Source of the DNA: Cycas panzhihuaensis
Lineage: Eukaryota; Cycadophyta
Direction of reading: 5' to 3'
DNA: 64,000 nucleotides
NCBI GenBank assembly: GCA_023213395.1
Contig: CM041465.1
Coordinates: 43,531,741-43,595,740, forward strand
The notes below the pieces were generated by a model, which saw only the letters and a program-made list of their open reading frames with translations, had not been told where the DNA came from and searched no databases. Shown here piece after piece: positions 1 through 12,060 of this stretch; the stretch's first letter is position 1; each line of letters starts with the position of its first letter. Position numbers and translations under genes: made by a program.

Positions 1-925
1 AACTTTAGAGCCATTATGCTAAAGGCACGTTTGTATGCCATACCCTTTACTAGCTTTATTCTCTCTCATAAGACTGAAGTTAAGGCCATTAGAAACCAAC
101 TTATCACACTTTGAGTGCGTCCTTCCAACCATGACTTTGTTTGTAGTGTTGTAAATACCCTTTCTTCCATGTACAACAATTTTATTTCTCGATTATCCAA
201 TGAATTTGCTACCATGGACTTCAATACCTTGGAATGACTGTTGTTGAAGGGAGAAGATATCTTGAACCATCAAGAAACAACATCTTTTTCTAACACTACT
301 TTCACATTCATAGCAAAAAATTGAGGGAGGAATTAGTTTCAATAGTAGCCACTTGCCCAATAGTCTGGTTCTATGAATAGACTAGAAATCAATAGAAAAG
401 ACAAATACCATCTGTATTTACTATGACAAACTTAGGTATGTTATCATTGAGTGTAGAAAAGAACAATCTAATCTGCAACCCTTGCAGAACAATCTTGGAC
501 AACAAGGAGGCATGAACGTACAATAGAATAGAGGCCATGGTTAGGGAAATATACAATAAAAAAACCAAAATCAACCCGAGAACCAGTCTTAAGGCCATAA
601 CATAAATTTCCAATAAGGAGGCCATGCAGCCGATACCTAGAACTTATTCTTTATCGCTCTGTTTTCTTATCATTTAGACAACTCCTGGTTGATAGATTCT
701 AGTGCTACTTGTTATATGACACGCACTGAAAAACTATTAAAAGACACTAAACATATTCAAGCACTAATAGTTATGTTTGATGATGATAGTATATATGAAG
801 TGACTAAGATTGGAAAAGCTTTTGAAGCTTTGAAAATTACAGATGTTGGCTATCATATCAACAATGTCCTTTATGTTCCTATTATAAAACAGAATCTGCT
901 CTATGTCAATTTGATTGATAAGTAA
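1..925 (+). pseudogene. E1 gag tail and aspartic protease remnant
   Basis: The first 640 bases hold a frame-broken gag tail with no intact zinc knuckle that I can read. From 689 a protease reading frame begins with the motif L-I-D-S-S-A-T, matching the copia protease signature D-S-G-A-T with Gly changed to Ser. The catalytic Asp codon is at about 695-697. The frame continues through the family-typical N-N-V-L-Y-V-P stretch, which precedes the LLSV segment, and stops at 925. Known role of the family: the protease matures the Gag-Pol polyprotein inside virus-like particles. The Ser substitution and the stops make activity unlikely. Confidence 0.7.
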
Positions 926-1189
926 AACTTTGATGTACTCTTCAACCATGGCGTCTGCACTATTTTAGATCACTAACTAGTCAGGTAGTGATAATTGGAC
1001 ATGAAGACAATGGACTTTACAAGCTTGATGGTGTGTCACTGTACTCTGCACAGAATCTAAACTCAAGTGCCACTGTGCAGTCTACTCATGTAAACAAAGA
1101 AAAGAAGATTGTTACAAATGGCCTACCTATTGAAATGTAGGGTGAATCCTCTCACAGTAAGGAGCAACTTACTCAAAAGTGTATCAAGG

Positions 1190-2060
1190 CCCAATTATGA
1201 CATCAACGCCTTGACCATTTAAATATGCAGAGTCTCAATTGCATGTTTAAACTTCAGATGGTACATGGGCTACCCAAAATCAAACAGAATAAATATTTCT
1301 ATGAAATCTACATAGTTGGTAAACAACATAGAAAAACATTTCAATCCAAGAAAGTTTAGTATTCAACTTAACTATTAAGCTTAATTTACTCAAACATTTG
1401 TAGACCTATGTTTAAGCCTCCATGCAATGGCAATTTGTATTTTATCACTTTCATTAATGATTATTGTCAGAAAGTTTGGGCCTACTTTCTTAAGAATAAG
1501 TTTGAAGCCTTTGAGAAATTCAAGGATTTCAAAGCTGAAGTTGAAAATGAATCTAGTATGACAATCGAAGTACTGTATATAGATAATGGAAGTGAGTACA
1601 CATCGAATCAATTCACCAATTTTTGTAAAGAATATGGCATTGAACGATAATTCTTAGCTCTTTGTGCTTTTCAACAAAATAGTGTTGTTGAATGTATGAA
1701 TCAAATATTAGTGAACAAGGCAAAAGTAATGGTAAATATTACAAACATTGATGATTCATTCTAAGCTAAAATTATTTCTACTACTACATACCTTACAAAT
1801 AGGAGCTCAACTCCAGTTGTCAAAAACATAACACTTGAGAAGGCTTGGTCAAGATAAAAGCTACAGTCTCACACCTTAGAACATTCAAATGTATAGTCTA
1901 TATACACATTGCAAAACAAATAAACAAAAACTTAATGATAAAAACTTGAAGCGTATCTTCATAGGCTACGTACCTAGTTATAAAGCTTATAAGGTATATG
2001 ACCATGTTGGAAGGCATGCATACTCATCTTAGGATGTTATATTTGTATAAGACAATCAAG
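1190..2060 (+). pseudogene. E1 integrase remnant (pre-integrase zinc region and core)
   Basis: A pre-integrase segment with H-Q-R-L-D-H-L and G-K-Q-H-R lies at about 1197-1335. The rve core runs at about 1395-1750, with the best open stretch at 1408-1650 (F-I-N-D-Y, then I-D-N-G-S-E-Y for the second acidic residue). The third acidic position is readable as V-V-E-C-M-N-Q near 1690. The three acidic residues survive, but they are in different frames with stops between them. The C-terminal part (C-I-V-Y-I-H-I region) is at about 1880-2060. The family protein inserts element cDNA into the host genome. This copy cannot encode it. Confidence 0.7.
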
Positions 2061-2399
2061 ACTTAGATCAATCTCAGATATAATTTCTAATAGACGATGA
2101 TATTAATGTTTCAGAAGCTCCTCCTGCACCAATTGTGGACCCTTCCACTCTTTCAACTTCATATACTCCAAGTTCATCATCTACTCCTCTTACATCTTCG
2201 TTTACTTCAACAACAATATCTTCATTGCCACCTTTGTCTCAGAAAATAATCAAGTCAAAGGCACTAAGAAATTTTCTAAGTGGTATTTGCAAGTTATGAA
2301 AAATGCATCGTCACCTTCTATAGTATAAAAAAATAATCAAAATACAAGCATATTACAAACTTTACTCTAATAGCGTAAGTTCACAATGCTCGAGCCTTC

Positions 2400-3900
2400 C
2401 ACCTTTAAGGAGGCAGTAAAAAACTAAACGTGGCAGGTTGTTATGAATGAAGAGATAAATTCCATCCCGAAAAATGATACTTGAGAGCCCATTAAATTGT
2501 CTTTAGAAAATAAGCTGATTAATTGTTATTGATTTTACAAAACAAAGTATTATATTGACAACTTTATTGAAAAACATAAAGCACATCTTGTTACAACAGG
2601 TTTTAATCAATAAGAAGGTATTGACTATGATGAGACCTTTGCACTTGTTGCCAATATGATAATTATTTATCTAGTTATGTCACTAGTCACTGGGTTCAAA
2701 TGACATGTTTACTAGATGAATGACAAAAGTGTTTTTCTCAATGGAGACTTCTCTAAAAACGTTTACTTGAAACAACCTTTCAACTATATTGTATGTGAAA
2801 AAGAACATTTAGTTTACAAACTCAAAAAAGTTTTATATGGACTCAAGCAAGCACCTCATGCTTGGTATGCAAAAATTAATGCCTCTTTTCTTAAACATGG
2901 ACTAAACTATTCATTCTCTGATCCTAATTTGCACATTCAGATCCATAATGATCTAATTACCATTGTTGTTCTCTATGTTGATGATTTGTCCATCACTACA
3001 AATGACAATGAAAATTTTTCTAGTCTCTAACAAAAACTCAAAAATAATTTCGAAATGACTAACCTTGGATTATTCTACTATTTTCTTAGCATTGAAGTTC
3101 AGCAAAAACTAGGTTATATTTTCTTGTCACAAACCAAATATATAAAAACTCTTGCAGTGTTTCAAAATGAATGACTACAAACCTTTACCTATACTTATGG
3201 AAATTGGAACCAAGTTGACTATGGATGAACAAGGCAAACTTATCGATCCCCTTCTTTACAAACAACTTGTGGGGAGTTCGATTTATCTTACTCACTTCAC
3301 CTTGATATATCATATGTAATTGGGATTTGTTCAAGGTTTATATTTCAGCATAAGATGTTACATTGAAAAGCTACAATCATAATTATTAAATATATTCACA
3401 ACACTTTACAGTATGGACTTAACTACAACCAAGTTGAAACTCATGTTCTAAAACGATTCACCGATGTAGACTAGGTTGATTGCCAAGATACTCGCCACTC
3501 TATTTCATGTTATTATTTTGACCTGAACTCAGTTGTTGTTTCTTTGAGTTATAAGAAGCAACTTAATATTATTCTATCCTCCACTAAAACAGAATATGAA
3601 GCAATTATTCATGTATCTATTGAGGTATTCAATTTAAATAGGATTATTATTGGACTTGATCTTAAAAAGACTCAAAACAACTCTTATATATTGTGATAAT
3701 CAAAGTGTATTAAAGATTACTAAGAACTCCATTTTCTATATATATACAAAGCACATAAAGGTCCATCTCCATTTCATCTGTGAACATGTGCAAGACGGAG
3801 AAATTGATTGTGTATAGACTATCTAAAAACCATATTGCATATATATTCACCAAATATTTGGTAAACCTAAATTTGAAAGGTTTCGATATAACCTCAGTGT
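2400..3900 (+). pseudogene. E1 reverse transcriptase and RNase H remnant
   Basis: The RT starts in broken frames at about 2400 (T-F-K-E-A). It is best open at 2716-3030, where V-F-L-N-G-D, Y-G-L-K-Q-A-P and the catalytic Y-V-D-D-L are all visible. It continues broken to about 3360. RNase H follows at about 3460-3890 with L-S-S-T-K-T-E-Y, C-D-N-Q-S and H-I-K-V-H-L-H-F-I. Numerous TAA/TAG codons and frame changes interrupt it. Only 104 codons remain continuously open in the RT, against roughly 250 in the usual domain. Confidence 0.85.
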
Positions 3901-3926
3901 CTAGATTAATAAAGTTGTTATTAAGA

Positions 3927-4375
3927 GAGAATATTAAAATATAATAACACATTTGTATACTCTTGTGTAAAGTTAATCAATTGTAACTTAAATTATGACT
4001 TAATGTTGTACTTTTTAGTTGAAAATCAACCCACATTAACTTCAATACTATCAAATGAGAGCTATGTGGTATAAGGTTCAATGAAGTGTTAGCATGCGAA
4101 GTCTAATCTACACTTACTGTTTGCAATGTAATAGGTGTTGAGCCCTCTATAAATTAAAGTCATTTTTACATTCAACAACTAGACAAAGTTGCATATTTGA
4201 TGAGAATCAAAACTTTGTTAAACTTTTGTATCATCCATTATCTAATTTGATCTGTTATTATTTTAGATTATAATCAATTTCTAATCCCCATTTACATATT
4301 GTGTTCATAATATATTTTATGAGCTTATGTTTATTGGATATAGAGAATAAAAATCCCGACGTGTGTTTTTCAAGT
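3927..4375 (+). repeat. E1 candidate 3' LTR
   Basis: The sequence follows directly after the RNase H end and a weak purine tract (TTAAGAGAGAA). It begins TATTAAAATA, which would be a mutated TGTTAAAATA, and could end near TTTTCA at about 4375. There is no partner LTR in the window and no target duplication can be checked, so the right limit is a guess. Confidence 0.3.
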
Positions 4376-7300
4376 GTTAGACTAATTCTTATTCTATCAA
4401 TTAATAGGTTGCTTGTGCTATAGAATGCTCTGTTTATAGTCTATTGTTGTATGTATGCTGACATTCAACATAACAACATACAATAATCATACATTACAAT
4501 AAAAATAATCCTATGATCTTTATGATTTCATCGATAATAATAAAATGTGCATAGCCTATGATATCCAAGTCACTTGGGCCTTGTATTAAATTAGATGTGG
4601 ATATGCCCCTTCTATTCTTGGTTCAAGGGTTAAGATTATACAAAACAATATGACCCTTGCTTTACAATATGCACCTTCACATATTAATTAATACATAACA
4701 CATTCAATTTCAAAGAATAATTATTAATCCATTCTTTAATTTCTTAACATATGTACTAGTATATCATAGTATGTCTACCCTTGCAACAACATATTTATGC
4801 CCATCTAACATATTGTTGCCATGCTAATAAGCCAACCAGTTGACTTGCTAGACAGGTATGCTTTTTTACCTACTAGTAATATTTGAAGTAGAATTTCCAT
4901 GAATGCTTTCCAAAATTTTCTCCATAATTTGTTGCTACTTGGATGACTAAAACTTACGCATACAAATAATAATAATAATACAAGTATGCTCTATGTAAAT
5001 TTAAACCTCGTACATAGGTACAGAACAAGGTTACCATGCAATTCTTAAGAGTAACAACCAACATAATAAGATGTAATCTTTTGAAACCATAAAAAAAACA
5101 ATTAATTGAAATCAAAATCAAACATAACACAAGAAAGCAAATCAAAATTCCACCAACAAACATAGCCTAATCAATTTTTACATAACTACCTGCTAGCATA
5201 TTTCCTTCAAAATTTGTGCATCCCAACATATTTGAGTAATTCCCACAAACATTAGTACAACCTCTCAAAATTCTTTTGGGCTAAATATATTGAAACACAA
5301 AAACACCCATGAAAGTCCTTAATACACAAATACAAAGAATCACTTGCATATTGCAACAATATCACCGATTTAGTCAATGCTTCGCATGACATGAACATCT
5401 TTATAGAAACTTTAACCTAGTACACATTCGAAGAAGAAAAGAGATGCCAAATTCTATTTCATTTGCATGACAAAGATTGTCATTTGCATGTGCTTCAAAT
5501 TACAAAATTAAATTCACATGCTAACTATCTACAACATCAATTGCTATTTATAATGTTAAACACAACCTATTATATATTATATTTTAGTTACAAATCAATT
5601 ATCTTTTGTGAATATCGAACATAAAATGTCAGTAGCAAATTGCGAAATGCGCAGATGGCAAACATGAAGTGTCCCAAATTAAAATCCAATTGTCAAAATT
5701 TACAATTCATGACTTACATGTTGAATGTTGACAATAAAATGTTAGATGTTAAACTAGTGTGCCAATTGCAAGACATTCCCTATTATATGTTATATTTGAA
5801 CTTTCAAGTTACCTAGTTAAATATCAAACATATATGTTACATATAAACAATGCAATATCTAATCATACTCATTAAGGGAATTGCTAAGTGTTAGATTTCT
5901 CACTTAATGCTAAGTAGATGTCACACAATCTATCGTGTATTAGATTTAAACTATGAGAAAAATGTGGTGCTAAATGTTCACCATGGCATATAAATGTTAC
6001 ATGTTAGGCATACACATTAGTTGCTACCATTATTGTTCAAAGTTCACTACCAAATATGAAATGTTTAGGCTGTCATTAATTGTTACCCAACTAGGAAAAA
6101 TGAAAAAGGGATTTAGTTGTTAAATGTTAGGAGCTACATCTAAAAATTAAGTGTTAAAACTTGGCTTTTGTTGTAAGTTTACCATATTGCGATCACATAG
6201 ACTTGTTTTTTTCAATTCCTATGAGAGAGGAGTAAAAGTAGATTCCCACAAATATTAAAAAATTGACTACTGATTCTTCATATTTCCTATCATTACAAAC
6301 AAAAGTAAACATATGTGCCTTCTGTCTAATTTTTTACCACCCCCAACTCCTTTTCAACCCTCTTTAAAGTAAGGACATTCGATGTCAAAAATCATGTTTG
6401 TGTGCATAATTATTAATTGTAGATACAAATACTTGGTTCAATAATTTCACAAGCAATGAAAACTTATACGCAAACTAAAATGTAAAGCAAACATAAAATT
6501 TTAAAATCCATTGTTTTATTATTAATTCTTTTGAGGCAAAAAAAATTTCCATGTACCTTTAAAGGTATTTTAACAAATGCAGCAACTTACATGGGTAATA
6601 CTCGTGTACATTCATGGGGATCCTTCAAAATTTGGGACTTGGGTTTGCAAGCCTTCCCATGTCAAAAATCTAATTTTTGGAATTCAAGTTGAGAGTGCCA
6701 GGTCATTGCTAATAAGATCCTAACAAAACTTGACTACAAGAGTACAAAAGTCAAGAAGACTAAAGAGGATGGTAAATAATGTCTTTTGACACTATACGAA
6801 GAACTATCCATCTAATCTCCACACCCTCAAAATTCAAACACAAACTAATAACCCTATTAACATATGAATAAGATGAGTCTAAAAAACAACGTGCACAAAT
6901 ACCATTGAAATTTTCCCTAGAAGTTACGTCCAGCTACATTTCATGCAAATCATCAAGAACACCACGTATACCCTATTATAACGGAATGCGTCCATGTTTC
7001 TCTTCCCTCCACAGTGTTCTGAAGCATCAAGCCTGCAAACACCAGTAGAAGCAACACAAAGGATAATTCTCAAATTTGCTAAATTGAAAACTGACATGTT
7101 CCAAACCTAATCATAACTCATTCTATGTGACACAGAAAAGACCACTTGTCTGATCTCTACATACTCAATTAGAAAACAATGACAAAATTATAACTTTGTG
7201 TCATTGCTTGTCTACTTGAAGCACCCAATAAGATAAACCAGAGAAACAAAGTATTGAAACACCATTCAAAATTCTATGAGAAACTGTTTCTAGCGCACTG

Positions 7301-9149
7301 GGTGATCATCCCATATCCACTTACATTTTATCATAATTGGCATTCAATGTGTGATGAAATCACATGTTTCCCTTCCGTTCCCAGCGTTCCTTAGTGTCGA
7401 GCCTGGTATGTTTCAAGTTAGAAAGACAATGTACAAACCACTATAAGTACAATAATTCCTGGGTTAAGCAAGATCAATGTTATTTAGGCCAGTAAATAAT
7501 TCCAATGCTTCTATAACTTTAGAGCATCCACCGCTACTGCAAAATGGATGTAAAACATCAGAGCAAAAGAGCAGCATAAAGGAAGAGAGACATACAGGGT
7601 AAGCTTTGAGTACTGTGCTTTCTTAAATTCCCTCAAGTGACTTGCCAAGTTCAACCAAACAATACACGAAAAACTGGAAGAGAGGAGGGGCATTGGATCA
7701 TAAAATGCTAAATAAGCATAAAATAAGCTTAAGTATAAACTTCAGTATATTTCCCATTCCTCTATCGGGGCAGATTCCTCTTCATTATGAAGATAGTCAC
7801 TTCTCCAAAAAAAATAGTCATAGAATCCTGAGGTCTTTTAGTTGAAAGTCTGAACTGAGGAAGTCATCCATATATTCCTGTGTGGAGGAACATATTCAGA
7901 TGGACAGACAAACAACTCCAATGCTGCCTCACAGAATACTTACAGCAAGAACATCTATTTCAGAAGAGAGAAATGTCTCAAGCAACCCAAATAAGTCAAT
8001 TATGTGACCCTTCTACATCCAAACACAAATTTAATGAAACTTCCTGGAAAAAGTTCCTCGGGATTGGTATATAATTTGTGTATTGCTGATATTTAGGGAA
8101 GATTTCAAAAGCATTGAAAACCTCAATGATTTCGGCTGGAATCTTGGGCAGACTCACAACTAAGGGGAGACACAAGCTGAACAATATGAACCATACCATC
8201 TCAGTTCAGCTCTCAACTCTCCCTACCTGGATAGGAGGAACAATCATTGTGGTGGGCATGCAACATAGGTGAATCCTTTATCAGTTCCTGGTTCTCACTG
8301 CTCTATAATTGGAGATGGCAAAAGAAAACAGAGGATAGTCAGATGAACGTGTGAATGGTATAGAAACAGGGATTCAAAACAATTCCAACATATTTTCAGG
8401 AGCTGTACTGTTGCTGGACAGCTATGACAGTTTCTACAGTCAAATGATATTAGGAATTCGTCAGGACTCACTGCTCTGAAGGATAGAAATAAGTCATGTA
8501 CTTAATGATGAATAAAGATATCCATTGTAAGTTTAGATCCATGCAAAAGAAGCCATGTGTTTGCACCTGTACAAGGTTCTGATAGAATACAAATAAAGCT
8601 CTTTGGAACCCAAAGTCTTCCATTTGAGATTCTCTCATTATATAATTCTGAATCAATAAATTATTATTTTGTTTTACAAAAGAAGGAAAACAAACAATGA
8701 GGCTGCAACAAAATTTGTTATCTTTGTTATGAACTTATAAAAACTAACCAGAAACTTGGCCTATTTGTTTTTCATTAATATGATAGAACATTAACAAAAA
8801 CAGCACGACTATAGAAAGTAGCAATGGTCAAAAGAATGTAACGCTAATAAGCAACAAGATGGCAATACACTACAAAGTGATTGTCAAAACATAATGAAAT
8901 AATTGCTTGCAATCTTGGGAGGTAAAAGGATTGATGATTTACAAATAAAAAGTGAAAGTTAGTAATAGAATTGGTATGAAAACAAGGTGTTCTTTGCCAT
9001 TTAAAATTCTTGAATCTTTCTTGAAGCATTGCGGTGTTATTAACGCCTATAAAATATTTTTCAAAATTTAAGCCTCTTTACTTGCTCTTAGGAGCTAAGC
9101 ACTCACAATTATGAAAACAATGGGTTACAATCTATGCTGCACCAATGCA
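4376..9149. other. AT-rich stretch with no supportable gene
   Basis: I read both strands and found only short chance ORFs (70 codons or fewer) without family motifs. Small-scale structure is present: an AAT microsatellite at about 4967-4980, a stretch rich in AAATGTTA-like words at about 5690-6160, and a strongly diverged duplication at about 6780-7410. It may include very old transposon debris. No LTR pair, integrase or RT motif is visible. Confidence 0.6.
6780..7410. repeat. Diverged tandem duplication
   Basis: About 6780-7045 and about 7100-7410 share landmarks in the same order: a CTAATCTCCAC / CTGATCTCTAC segment, ACCATTGAAA / ACCATTCAAA, and a TGTTTCTCTTCCCTCC / TGTTTCCCTTCCGTTCC segment. 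The last is followed by GTGTTCTGAAGCATCAAGCCTG / GCGTTCCTTAGTGTCGAGCCTG-like sequence. Identity is low and indels are many, so the pairing is by eye only. Confidence 0.4.
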
Positions 9150-9353
9150 CCTAGTTTGGCTTTTGGAAGTCCAGAAGCAATATGTTTTCTTTTTCCTTTT
9201 TGTTTGGGGGGGGGGGGACACACGGAGGGAAAAAATGTAACCTTAGTTTTGAACCAAGCGTCTTGGATTTTGAAGAGAAATTCAGCATGCAAGTTAGTTT
9301 TAAAAAGAACAAAGGCTGCTTTACGTACGCAAAGATCAGTTTCCATAAACTTA
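9150..9353. repeat. Partial unit of about 197 bp tandem repeat, left of E2
   Basis: This segment contains GTCCAGAAGCAATATGTTTT and, directly before E2, CAGTTTCCATAAACTTA. The same words in the same order occur at about 22451-22503 on the far side of E2, so the stretch is the left half of the repeat unit that E2 entered. It has an extra insertion with a run of about 12 G at 9207-9218. E2's 5 bp target copy (ACTTA) forms its right end. Confidence 0.55.
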
Positions 9354-9569
9354 TGTTAACAAAACTTGTTGACATGAATGAAAAGAACTTTCATTGCTTG
9401 GGAGAACAAGTCTCTTTAAATATACATCATACAAGATAACCGTTACAAATTAGGTTGTAACCGACCTTTCTCCCACTGCCAAGTGTCAACATCTTAAGTA
9501 TAAGTTACATATGAGGGTCTCTCAACATTACCCCTTTTATACACCTAGATAAAACATTATGCTCTAACA
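9354..9569 (-). repeat. E2 3' LTR
   Basis: 216 bp, TGTTAACAAA to GCTCTAACA on the + strand, matching 22088-22304. It is preceded by target copy ACTTA and followed by the polypurine tract read on the minus strand. Confidence 0.95.
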
Positions 9570-9609
9570 CCCTCTCTTAATGTTTTATTTCTTGAAGGCC
9601 TAACCTATT

Positions 9610-10096
9610 CCTTAGGTTTTGAAATCTCTCATTTCCAAGGGATTTTGTCAGCAGATCTGCAACTTATTCTGTAGACGGACAGTATTCCAAATCGATCTCC
9701 TTGTTGTGAACTTTTTCCCTTATGAAATGATGATGTACTTCTATGTCTTTAGTTCTTGTATGAAGTATTGGATTTTTGGTCAATTTGATGGCGCTCTGAT
9801 TGTCACATTTTAGAGTCGTTGCTTGATTTTGTTGTTGTTCCAAGTTGGCTAGGAGTTGTCTCAACCAAATAGCTTCGCACGTTGCTGTCACAACTGCCTT
9901 GTATTCTGCTTCAGTTGACGAGAGTGCAACAGTAACCTATTTTTTGTTACACCAGGAAATTGCTGTAGATCTTAGAAAAAAACAGTATCCACTTGTTGAT
10001 TTCCTTTGCTCCTTGTCTCCTGCCCAGTCAAAGTCGCAAAAGCCTGATAGGTCCACTGATCCTTTCTTAGGATACACCAATTTCAAATTTGTTGTC
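9610..10096 (-). pseudogene. E2 RNase H remnant
   Basis: Minus-strand reading gives D-W-A-G-D near 10050, S-G-Y-C-F-F-L, A-L-S-S-T-E-A-E-Y, then C-D-N-Q-S-A and H-I-E-V-H-H-H-F-I-R-E-like sequence (I-E-V-H-H-H-F-I-R-E is exact) down to about 9664. It then passes through a stop in the V-A-D-L-L-T-K region. The family activity degrades RNA in RNA:DNA hybrids during reverse transcription. E3 is inserted just upstream, separating it from the E2 RT. Confidence 0.85.
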
Positions 10097-10101
10097 CCCT
10101 T

Positions 10102-10655
10102 TGTTGAAAGAGGCTAGATGGCCTCACAGTCCCAAAATCTAGAAACTAGGTTCACTCTAATTCTAGAAGCACAAAACACTAACAAGTATAATATTCTCAA
10201 GGTAAAGAGAAAGCATAAGAGACAAAGCATAAATGAAGGAGCAAGAGAAAATGATACCCAATATGTGGAGTTGGAATTGGTCCAACCTCCAAAGAATAAC
10301 CGCTTGATTAGCAACCGACAAAGATAACAATACTGCTCCAACTCTCTTTTTAGACAATGAGCAGAGGTCTCATTATATAGAGTGAGATGAGAGACCTAAG
10401 GCCTTGGATGTTTAACAAGTGTCAAACATCCAAGATACATGCCTTGCATGTAGGACATGTGTCCTTTTGGGCTCTCATGTGAGCAAAAATGAATGAGGGT
10501 CCATTTGACCCTTTAGTGACAACGTTGTGTCACTAGAAAGAATGTGGGTGTGCACTTTATCACTTAAGTGATAAGTCACCCCTAAAGTACAAAAGTACAC
10601 ATATTACATAAAAATTAAAGTACAATATCTTAACATGTAAACATAAGGTTTAACA
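10102..10655 (-). repeat. E3 3' LTR
   Basis: 554 bp, matches 17227-17782. It is followed on the + strand by CCCCCATCA, which is the purine tract TGATGGGGG of the minus-strand element. Confidence 0.95.
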
Positions 10656-10659
10656 CCCC

Positions 10660-11173
10660 CATCATTTACAATGTTAAGTCGGACACCAAGACCATCTCTG
10701 AATTTTACAAACTTTTCTCTACCAAGAGGTTTGGTAAAGATGTCTCTGTCCGCTCCTCGCTGGTCCAGATCTTGGAGGTTGATCTCACAATTCTGAACAT
10801 GCTCTCTGATGAAGTGATGGTGAACCTCGATGTGTTTTGTCCGCGCATGAAAAAATGGATTCTTAGCTAACTTGAGCACACTTTGATTGTCGCAATGTAT
10901 CCTAGTGGGGTGACCCTGCTCAAGTCCAAGTTCCGCAAGAATCCGTGGCCGATAGCCTCACAAGTCTACCGACTACAGCTTTGTACTCTGCTTTGGTGGA
11001 GGACAAGGTAACATTGGGTTGCTTTTGCAACTCCACGAAACAACTGCTAAACCAAGGAAAAAATAGTATCCCGAGGTTGATCTCCTGCTATCTTGGCAAC
11101 CTGCCCAATCAGAATCTGAAAACCCTTCTAGAGTGAAGTTCTCATTATGTGCATACTCAAGGCCATGCTGCAA
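10660..11173 (-). pseudogene. E3 RNase H remnant
   Basis: Minus-strand reading shows the start of the domain at 11173-10973 (F-S-D-S-D-W-A-G-C, then S-T-S-G-Y-Y-F-F-L). A frame break of the S-T-K-A-E-Y segment follows near 10990-10970. The distal part is at 10879-10660 (F-H-A-R-T-K-H-I-E-V-H-H-H-F-I-R-E, then F-T-K-P-L-G). The first Asp of the RNase H site is kept in S-D-S-D-W. At least two frameshifts make the domain non-functional. Confidence 0.8.
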
Positions 11174-11189
11174 TGTGCCTTTGATGTAC

Positions 11190-12060
11190 TTAAGTATGCG
11201 TTATCGCATTCCAATGTATCTTATTGGGTTGAGACATGTATCGTGAGCAAATCCCAACTGCAAATGAAATGTCCGGTCGAGTGTTGGTGATATAAATGAA
11301 AGTCCCAATCAACTGCCGGTAAAGTGTGGGATCACGGCAGCCTTCCTCATTGAGAGTAAGCTTAGATCCATTCTCCATAGGTGTAGGCGCTGATTTGCAG
11401 TCGTGCATCCTGAACCGCTGCAAAATGTCCCAAGAATATTTTGCTTGAGAGATGAAGATATAGCCTGGCTGTTGCCATATCTCAAAGCCTAAAAAGTAAT
11501 GGAGAAGTCCAAGATCTGTCATCTCGAAGCTTCTCTTCAAGTCATCTTGGAGAATGTGAATCATCTTAGTGTCACTACTAGTGATCACTAAGTCATCTAC
11601 ATACAAGGCAACAAAAATTACATGGTTCTTTTCATGTTTTATATACAGATTAGGATCTGAAGTAGATCGATGAAACCCATGTCTCAAGAAGTAATCATCG
11701 ATCTTTGAGTACCATGCTCTTAGAGCTTGTTTCAAGCCATATAACGCCTTTTTTAGGCGATAAACAAAATGCTCCTTGCCTTGTACTTTGTAACCGGGAG
11801 GTTGCTTCAAATATACCTTCTCCTGAAGATCGCCATTAAGAAAGGCGCTCTTCACGTCCATCTGATAGACTGGCCATTTGCATTGAGCAGTTAAGGCCAA
11901 AATGAGTCTGATGGTGTTCATATTCGCCACTGGTGCAAAAGTTTCTTCATAGTCTATGCCTTCTTTTTGTTTAAATCATTTTGCTACAAGGCGACCCTTC
12001 TGCCGTTTAAGTGAACCATCAGAATGGAATTTGGTCTTGTAGACCCATTTGCAAATCGAT
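11190..12060 (-). pseudogene. E3 reverse transcriptase
   Basis: 246 codons are continuously open (11190-11930), covering most of the RT. They include D-V-K-S-A-F-L-N-G-D, Y-G-L-K-Q-A, the catalytic A-L-Y-V-D-D-L-V-I and the thumb region up to G-T-F-I-Y-I-T-N-T-R-P-D-I. The N-terminal C-K-W-V-Y-K segment (about 11990-12050) is in frames broken by TAG/TAA. P is changed to L in the usual L-K-Q-A-P-R-A-W motif. The catalytic YVDD is intact, so this is the best-kept part of E3. Confidence 0.9.

Larger units (their letters stand above)
1..4375 (+). mobile_element. E1: decayed Ty1/copia LTR retrotransposon, 5' end outside window
   Basis: Gag, protease, integrase, reverse transcriptase and RNase H remnants follow each other on the + strand in the Ty1/copia order (integrase before RT). 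Every domain is broken by stops and frameshifts, so this is an old copy. The 5' LTR and the start of gag lie left of the window. A purine stretch at about 3914-3926 and the following TATTAAAATA suggest the start of the 3' LTR, but no second LTR is available to prove its limits. The end at about 4375 is an estimate. The domain sequences resemble E3 more than the short-LTR copia family of E2, E4, E7, E9 and E11. Confidence 0.85.

Noticed and set aside
7996-8199. 67-codon minus ORF starting with a signal-peptide-like stretch (F-S-L-C-L-P-L-V-V-S-L-P)
   Set aside because: Short, without neighbours, promoter or homology signal; hydrophobic starts are common by chance in AT-rich DNA.
7500-8700. Possible host gene with introns
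   Set aside because: Only short ORFs, no recognisable domain, and no consistent splice-linked frame that I could follow on either strand.
9207-9218. Run of about 12 G as a possible G-quadruplex or purine tract
   Set aside because: A single homopolymer inside repeat debris, not next to an LTR; probably slippage.
9111-9439. Overlapping 73-85 codon ORFs on both strands
   Set aside because: They run across the poly-G tract and into the E2 LTR; the open frames come from low-complexity sequence.
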